Below, one piece after another: positions 59,253 through 64,000 of a DNA stretch of 64,000 nucleotides (position 1 is the first letter of the stretch; every line of letters starts with the position of its first letter). The translations under genes were made by a program, and so were the position numbers. The stretch covers positions 3,613,001 to 3,677,000 of the forward strand of contig NZ_CP090423.1 in the NCBI RefSeq assembly GCF_023518235.1, in the 5' to 3' direction. This DNA comes from Stenotrophomonas maltophilia. Lineage in GTDB: Bacteria > Pseudomonadota > Gammaproteobacteria > Xanthomonadales > Xanthomonadaceae. The notes beneath the pieces were generated by a model, which saw only the letters and a program-made list of their open reading frames with translations, was not told the DNA's origin and did no database searches.

Positions 59253-59685
59253 GTCGGGGTCTCGGACGACCCGGTGGGTGGCGCAGAGCGTCAAGCGAAC
59301 CGGTGTTACAGGGAGTTACTAATCTTTCGTTAATTTTAGTACCCGCCAGTTCGGTATTCCACGATTTGTCGGAGAAATGTCGGGGTCGTGGCTGGAACAG
59401 TTCGTCGCGCCTGCTCGGACAATCCTGTCTCACTTGTCTGGCGAGTCATTGATGATCAATCACTTACGGCCAATGGCCAGCGGGCCGGGCACGCTGGGCT
59501 GAATGCGGCGCACGCTTCGCTTGACCCCGACGCACGCCCTGCCGACCATAAGCTGTTAATCCGCGACATCGGCGGCCGCCCCCTTCGGCACGTCCCCGCT
59601 CCCTGCCGCGTTCCCCACCGGTGCTGGCCGCCAGGCCGTGCATCGCCCCCGTTTCCCGTTCCGGCCACGGCTGGAGGAAAGTGCT
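59253..59685. other. divergent control region between the kinase and lpxO
   Basis: A less GC-rich section (about 59304-59345) must contain the promoters of both genes. No clear operator was recognised. Confidence 0.4.
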
Positions 59686-60594
59686 TTGACCATCAAGATC
59701 GTCCTTGCAGTGCTGTTCGTGGCCTGCGTGCTGTACATCCATTTCCGCGGCAAGGTGCGTGCGCGCTGGTCGCGCCAGCTGCTGGACCATTCCAGTTTCA
59801 TGGCCCCGATCAACGTGATCATGTACCTGTTCTCGAAGGTGCCGACCACGCCGTTCCTGGACCCGGGCAAGGAGCTGCCGCAGCTGGAGCCGCTGCGCCA
59901 GAACTGGCAGGTGATCCGCGATGAGGCGCTGGCGCTGCGCGATGCGCAGAAGATCGCCGCCTCCAGCAGCTACAACGATGCCGGCTTCAATTCGTTCTTC
60001 CGCCGTGGCTGGAAGCGCTTCTACCTGAAGTGGTACGGCCCGTCGCACCCGTCGGCCAAGGCCATGTGCCCGAAGACCGTGGCGCTGATCGAGTCGATTC
60101 CCGATGTGCGCGCGGCGATGTTCGCGCAGCTGCCGCCGGGCAGCGAACTGCGCCCGCACCGCGACCCGTTCGCCGGTTCGCTGCGCCTGCACCTGGGCCT
60201 GAGCACGCCCAACGACGATGGCTGCTACATCGTGGTGGACGGGGTGAAGAAGAGCTGGCGCGATGGCGAGTGGATGATGTTCGACGAGACCTACATCCAC
60301 CATGCGCACAACGAGACCGACCAGGACCGCGTGATTCTGTTCTGCGACATCGCCCGCCCGCTGCGCTTCGGCCTGCCGGGCCTGTTCAACCGCGCGGTGG
60401 CGGCCACGCTGCTGGCTGGCGGTGCCTCGCCGAACCTGCCGGGTGACCCGACCGGTGGCGTCAACAAGGCCTTCGGTGGCCTGTACAAGGTGCGCCTGAA
60501 GGCCAAGGCTCTGCGCGAGCGCAGCGTGGTGGCCTACCAGGTGATCAAGTGGGGCCTGGTGGCGGCGGTGATTGCCGGCATCTGGGCGCTGTGA
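59686..60594 (+). CDS. lpxO: lipid A 2-hydroxylase (LpxO-like, aspartyl/asparaginyl hydroxylase fold)
   Basis: Starting at TTG 59686, which has GGAGGA seven bases upstream, the protein is 302 residues, the length of Salmonella LpxO. It has N- and C-terminal membrane segments and the Fe(II)/2-oxoglutarate motif 'RPHRDPFAGSLRLHLGL' plus a second histidine in 'YIHHAHNETDQDRVILF'. It hydroxylates lipid A secondary acyl chains at the inner membrane. An in-frame ATG 48 bases earlier would add a basic leader and is less likely. Confidence 0.85.
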   Translation: MTIKIVLAVLFVACVLYIHFRGKVRARWSRQLLDHSSFMAPINVIMYLFSKVPTTPFLDPGKELPQLEPLRQNWQVIRDEALALRDAQKIAASSSYNDAGFNSFFRRGWKRFYLKWYGPSHPSAKAMCPKTVALIESIPDVRAAMFAQLPPGSELRPHRDPFAGSLRLHLGLSTPNDDGCYIVVDGVKKSWRDGEWMMFDETYIHHAHNETDQDRVILFCDIARPLRFGLPGLFNRAVAATLLAGGASPNLPGDPTGGVNKAFGGLYKVRLKAKALRERSVVAYQVIKWGLVAAVIAGIWAL

Positions 60595-60608
60595 AGCGCT
60601 GGGTTTGA

Positions 60609-60640
60609 TGGGGTTGCCGGCCAGCGGCCGGCACTACCGG
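60609..60640. repeat. REP/SMAG-like palindrome after lpxO
   Basis: GCCGGCCAGCGGCCGGC followed by ACTACC, a short palindrome of the kind seen near SMAG elements. Confidence 0.5.
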
Positions 60641-60645
60641 AACAT

Positions 60646-60678
60646 GAAAAACCCGCGCTGTTGCCAGCGCGGGTTTTT
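60646..60678. terminator. bidirectional terminator between lpxO and speE
   Basis: CCCGCGCTG pairs with CAGCGCGGG around TTGC, with five A before and five T after, so it can end both the lpxO and the speE transcripts. Confidence 0.88.
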
Positions 60679-60685
60679 GTTTGGA

Positions 60686-61540
60686 TCAACCCTTCAGTGC
60701 CGCCTGCACGAACGGCGGGGTCACCAGCACGCCGGTGTGCAGCGCGGCGGTGTAGTACAGGGTGTTGAAGGTCTTGGCGGCCGAGTCGGCCTGGCGGAAG
60801 TCGAAACTGCTGTCGCCCTTGCGCGCCATGGTCACGCTCCACCAGCCGGTGGGGTAGCACGGCTGCGGGAACGGCAGGGTCTTGAACGAGCCGAAGCCAG
60901 CCTTGCCCATCTCGGTGCGCATTTCGTTGATCAGCTCCAGCTGCATCAGCGGCGATTCGGACTGCTGCACCAGGATGCCGTCGTCCTTCAGGGCCTTGAA
61001 GCAGCTCTCGTAGAAGGCCTTGTTGAACAGGCCTTCACCCGGGCCGACCGGGTCGGTCGAGTCCACGATCACCACGTCCACGCTGCCGGCCGGGCAGTTG
61101 GCCATGTAGGCCACGCCGTCGTCGAACAGCAGCTCGGCGCGCGCGTCGTCGTTGGAGTCGCACAGTTCCGGGAAGTGCTTGCGCGCCATCACGGTGACCT
61201 GCTCGTCGATATCGCACTGGGTCACGCTCTCCACGCCGGTGTGCTTGAGCACTTCGCGCAGGGTGCCGCAGTCGCCGCCACCGATGATCACCACGCGCTT
61301 GGGCGCGGCGTGGGTGAACAGCACCGGGTGGCTGATCATCTCGTGGTAGAAGAAGTTGTCCTTGCTGGTCAGCATGATGGCCCCGTCGATGGTCATCAGG
61401 TTGCCCCAGTCGGTGGTCTGGAAGATCTCGATCTTCTGGAACGGCGACTGCACCTCGTCCAGCTTGCCGGTGATGCGGTAGCCGATGGCCGAGCCGGTGC
61501 GCTCGAAGTGTTCGATGTACCAGTTGTTGCTGTCAGTCAT
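60686..61540 (-). CDS. speE: spermidine synthase
   Basis: The 284-residue protein has the aminopropyltransferase nucleotide motif 'VVIIGGGDCGTLREVLKH', 'CDIDEQVTVMARKHFPE' and 'VDVVIVDSTDPVGPGEGLF'. It makes spermidine from putrescine and decarboxylated S-adenosylmethionine. ATG 61540 is chosen because the domain begins there. It is divergent from speA, the two polyamine genes sharing one intergenic region with a palindrome. Confidence 0.95.
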   Translation of the reverse strand: MTDSNNWYIEHFERTGSAIGYRITGKLDEVQSPFQKIEIFQTTDWGNLMTIDGAIMLTSKDNFFYHEMISHPVLFTHAAPKRVVIIGGGDCGTLREVLKHTGVESVTQCDIDEQVTVMARKHFPELCDSNDDARAELLFDDGVAYMANCPAGSVDVVIVDSTDPVGPGEGLFNKAFYESCFKALKDDGILVQQSESPLMQLELINEMRTEMGKAGFGSFKTLPFPQPCYPTGWWSVTMARKGDSSFDFRQADSAAKTFNTLYYTAALHTGVLVTPPFVQAALKG

Positions 61541-61660
61541 GGAAGTACGGTCCTGTTCGGAGGGGTAAAGCCGGGCTGGCGGGCGGGGCCGCGTGGCACA
61601 GATGCCACATCCGGACGGATCGGCCCGTTCAGGTTCAGACCTGCCACGGGCGCGGGCGCG

Positions 61661-61698
61661 CATGATAACGAACCTGTGGGCATATAGGCGTTATCATG
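61661..61698. promoter_or_regulatory. 10-bp inverted repeat between speE and speA
   Basis: CATGATAACG and CGTTATCATG are exact inverse copies separated by 18 bases, lying 34 bases before the speA start. It could be an operator for a regulator of polyamine genes, or a leader hairpin of speA. Confidence 0.55.
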
Positions 61699-61731
61699 CC
61701 CCCCCTTTTATTTGCCACAAGGCCGACTGCA

Positions 61732-63621
61732 ATGACCGATTGGTCCCTCGACCAAGCCCGCAAGACCTACTCGATCCCGCATTGGGCGGATGGTTATTTC
61801 GATGTGGATCAGGCTGGGCACATGGTGGTGAGACCGACCGGGGCCGATGGCCCGGTGGTGTCGCTGCCCAAGGTGGTGGACGCCGCGCGCGCGGCCGGTG
61901 CCAAGCTGCCGCTGCTGGTGCGCTTCCCGGACATCCTCGGCCAGCGCCTGGGCAAGCTGCAGGCGGCCTTCGCCCAGGCCCAGCAGGACTGGGACTACAC
62001 CGGCGGCTACACCGCCGTGTACCCGATCAAGGTGAACCAGCACCGTGGCGTGGCCGGCACCCTGGCCAGCCATCACGGCGAAGGCTTCGGCTTGGAAGCG
62101 GGCAGCAAGCCCGAGCTGATGGCGGTGCTGGCGCTGTCGCGCCCGGGTGGCCTGATCGTCTGCAACGGTTACAAGGACCGCGAGTACATCCGCCTGGCCC
62201 TGATCGGCCGCAAGCTGGGCCTGCAGACCTTCATCGTGATCGAGAAGCCGTCCGAGCTGAAGCTGGTGCTGGAAGAATCCAAGGCACTGGACGTGAAGCC
62301 GGGCCTGGGCGTGCGCATGCGCCTGGCCTCGCTGGGCGCCGGCAAGTGGCAGAACAGCGGCGGCGACAAGGCCAAGTTCGGCCTGTCCCCGCGCCAGCTG
62401 CTGGACCTGTGGAAGTCGCTGCGCGATACCGAGTACGCCGACTGCCTGAGCCTGCTGCACTTCCACATGGGCTCGCAGATTTCCAACGTGCGCGACATCG
62501 CCAACGGCATGCGCGAAGCCACCCGCTATTTCGTCGAGCTGTCACAGCTGGGCGCGAAGATCACCCACGTGGACGTGGGTGGTGGCCTGGGCGTGGACTA
62601 CGAAGGCACCCGTTCGCGCAGCTTCTGCTCGATCAACTACGGCCTGCACTCCTATGCCAGCAACATCGTGCAGCCGCTGGCCAACGCCTGCGAAGAACAC
62701 GGCCTGACCCCGCCGCGCATCGTGACCGAGTGCGGCCGCGCGATGACCGCGCACCACGCGGTGCTGATCGCCAATGTCTCTGAAGTGGAGCAGGCGCAGG
62801 AAGGCCGCGTGCCGGACCAGCACGATGACGAGCCGGCCGCGATCCGCCACCTGCGCGAGATCCATGAGGAACTGGACGTGCGCCCGGCGGTGGAACTGTT
62901 CCAGGAAGCGCAGCACTTCCACGCTGAAGGCCTGGCCAGCTACGCGCTGGGCCAGATCGATCTGCCGCAACGTGCGCGCATTGACGATCTGTTCTACGCC
63001 ATCGCCCACGGCGTGCGTGCGCGCCTGAGCTACGACGAAAAGAGCCATCGCCCGGCACTGGATGAATTGAACGAGCGCCTGGTCGACAAGTACTTCGTCA
63101 ACTTCAGCGTGTTCGAGTCGATTCCCGATGCGTGGGCGATCGACCAGGTGTTCCCGATCGTTCCGATCGAGCGCCTGAACGAAACGCCGGACCGTCGCGG
63201 CATCATCGCCGACATGACCTGCGATTCGGACGGCATGGTGAAGACCTACGTCGAGAACGAAAGCCTGGACACCTCGCTGCCGCTGCATGCGATCAAGCAC
63301 GGCGAAAGCTACCGCATCGGTTTCTTCATGGTGGGTGCCTACCAGGAAATCCTGGGCGACATCCACAACCTGTTCGGTGACACCGACGCGGTGGAAGTGC
63401 TGGCCGATGCCGATGGCTACGCGATCACCCAGCAGCGCCGTGGCGACACCACCGACGTGATGCTGGACTACGTGGGCTACAAGCTGGACGACCTGCGTGC
63501 GGCCTATGCCCAGCGCGTGGCGGCGGCCGACCTTTCGCCGGAACGGGCGCAGGAACTGTCGCAGGCGCTGGAAGCGGGCCTGACCGGCTACACCTACCTG
63601 TCCGACGAACCGCTGGTGTGA
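61732..63621 (+). CDS. speA: biosynthetic arginine decarboxylase
   Basis: The 629-residue protein has the PLP lysine motif 'YPIKVNQH', the phosphate loop 'GGGLGVDYEGTRS', 'TECGRAMTAHHAV' and the C-terminal 'TCDSDG' active-site segment. Length is that of SpeA. It makes agmatine from arginine, the first step to putrescine. Divergent from speE. Confidence 0.95.
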   Translation: MTDWSLDQARKTYSIPHWADGYFDVDQAGHMVVRPTGADGPVVSLPKVVDAARAAGAKLPLLVRFPDILGQRLGKLQAAFAQAQQDWDYTGGYTAVYPIKVNQHRGVAGTLASHHGEGFGLEAGSKPELMAVLALSRPGGLIVCNGYKDREYIRLALIGRKLGLQTFIVIEKPSELKLVLEESKALDVKPGLGVRMRLASLGAGKWQNSGGDKAKFGLSPRQLLDLWKSLRDTEYADCLSLLHFHMGSQISNVRDIANGMREATRYFVELSQLGAKITHVDVGGGLGVDYEGTRSRSFCSINYGLHSYASNIVQPLANACEEHGLTPPRIVTECGRAMTAHHAVLIANVSEVEQAQEGRVPDQHDDEPAAIRHLREIHEELDVRPAVELFQEAQHFHAEGLASYALGQIDLPQRARIDDLFYAIAHGVRARLSYDEKSHRPALDELNERLVDKYFVNFSVFESIPDAWAIDQVFPIVPIERLNETPDRRGIIADMTCDSDGMVKTYVENESLDTSLPLHAIKHGESYRIGFFMVGAYQEILGDIHNLFGDTDAVEVLADADGYAITQQRRGDTTDVMLDYVGYKLDDLRAAYAQRVAAADLSPERAQELSQALEAGLTGYTYLSDEPLV

Positions 63622-63631
63622 TGTTCATGGG

Positions 63632-63654
63632 AACGCCGGGCATGGCCCGGCGCC
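63632..63654. repeat. REP-like palindrome after speA
   Basis: CGCCGGGCATGGCCCGGCG, a 19-base near-perfect palindrome. It probably acts as an mRNA end element. Confidence 0.55.
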
Positions 63655-63664
63655 ACCTGCCCTG

Positions 63665-63985
63665 ATGAGCGCGCGCGCGATCTTCCACCTGTTCCTGCAT
63701 GCCGCCGTGCCAGCCCTGCTGGCATGGCTGTTCTGGCGCAAGCGTTTCGCCTCGGCGTGGTTTTTGATGCTGCTGGGCTGGATCATCGACCTGGACCATC
63801 TGCTGGCCGACCCGATCTACGCGCCGAACCGCTGCAGCATCGGTTTCCACCCGCTGCATACTGCGCCGGCCATCGCGGTCTACGCCGGCCTGTGCGTGCC
63901 GAAGAAGACCCGGCTGGTGGGCATCGGTCTGATCATTCACATCGTGCTGGACGCGATCGACTGCTGGTGGATGCACCACCGCTGA
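63665..63985 (+). CDS. small integral membrane protein (DUF6122/YdjM-like)
   Basis: The 106-residue product has three or four hydrophobic helices and the acidic/histidine segment 'GWIIDLDHLLADPIYAPNRC' with 'GFHPLHT', and ends 'IDCWWMHHR'. These D/H-rich membrane motifs resemble YdjM-type putative metal-dependent membrane hydrolases. It lies 43 bases after speA and might be co-transcribed. Confidence 0.65.
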   Translation: MSARAIFHLFLHAAVPALLAWLFWRKRFASAWFLMLLGWIIDLDHLLADPIYAPNRCSIGFHPLHTAPAIAVYAGLCVPKKTRLVGIGLIIHIVLDAIDCWWMHHR

Positions 63986-64000
63986 GCCGAGCATGGCTCG

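Noticed and set aside
62542..63366. 274-codon minus-strand frame in speA
   Set aside because: Antisense shadow of speA with no independent coding signal.

Overview
The window looks like a chromosomal segment of a Stenotrophomonas-type member of the Xanthomonadaceae. The basis is the GC-rich core genes (speE and speA, an lpxO-type lipid A hydroxylase, a P-II protein, ubiK, comM, a TonB receptor) and several short palindromes bounded by GTAG/CTAC of the kind known as SMAG repeats in S. maltophilia. No database search was possible, so species level is inference.

Layout: 1-3.8 kb is core (end of a Cof-type HAD phosphatase, a TonB-dependent receptor, a small unknown gene). At 4.26 kb comM is broken by a genomic island of about 41.6 kb; the other half of comM resumes at 45.84 kb. 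The island has short inverted ends (TTTTGTGAG). Its left end carries four overlapping genes, three of them tyrosine-recombinase-like, that presumably move it. Cargo then follows in blocks: (a) a degenerate IS3 transposase and a lone GHKL ATPase with a C-terminal nuclease-like ExK motif; (b) an 18-kb metal-resistance block with two HME-RND pumps. The first is an ncc/cnr-type nickel-cobalt system with its own YXH sigma/anti-sigma genes and an NreB exporter; the second is a czc-type system. Each pump is accompanied by paralogous His-rich small protein, HupE/UreJ-like membrane protein and membrane-anchored protein genes; (c) small genes including a dual-specificity-type phosphatase, a HAD phosphatase, an unknown protein and a Xre regulator; (d) an IS21-family element; (e) a HEPN-type gene interrupted by one in-frame amber codon; (f) a compact three-gene operon: metallo-beta-lactamase-fold protein, E2-E1-JAB fusion protein and patatin lipase. 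The last resembles the ubiquitin-like ancillary modules and lipase effectors of anti-phage systems, but no cyclic-nucleotide synthase is visible.

Right of the island, 47.2-57.7 kb is a second accessory stretch. It holds an AbiF-type HEPN gene preceded by its own promoter and a terminator-ended small RNA, a short gene with a very large structured leader resembling phage C4/Icd immunity regions, a GNAT enzyme, small membrane proteins, an ATPase-TOPRIM/DUF4435-like defence candidate, an Arr-type rifampin ADP-ribosyltransferase, and a lipoprotein gene lying between a full ubiK and a second, diverged 3' fragment of ubiK. From 57.7 kb to the end the window returns to core genes (ubiK, P-II, a sugar-kinase-like protein, lpxO, speE/speA, a small membrane protein).

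The main biological reading is a metal-resistance and defence island that inactivates the natural-transformation helicase gene comM, next to a second defence-rich patch.
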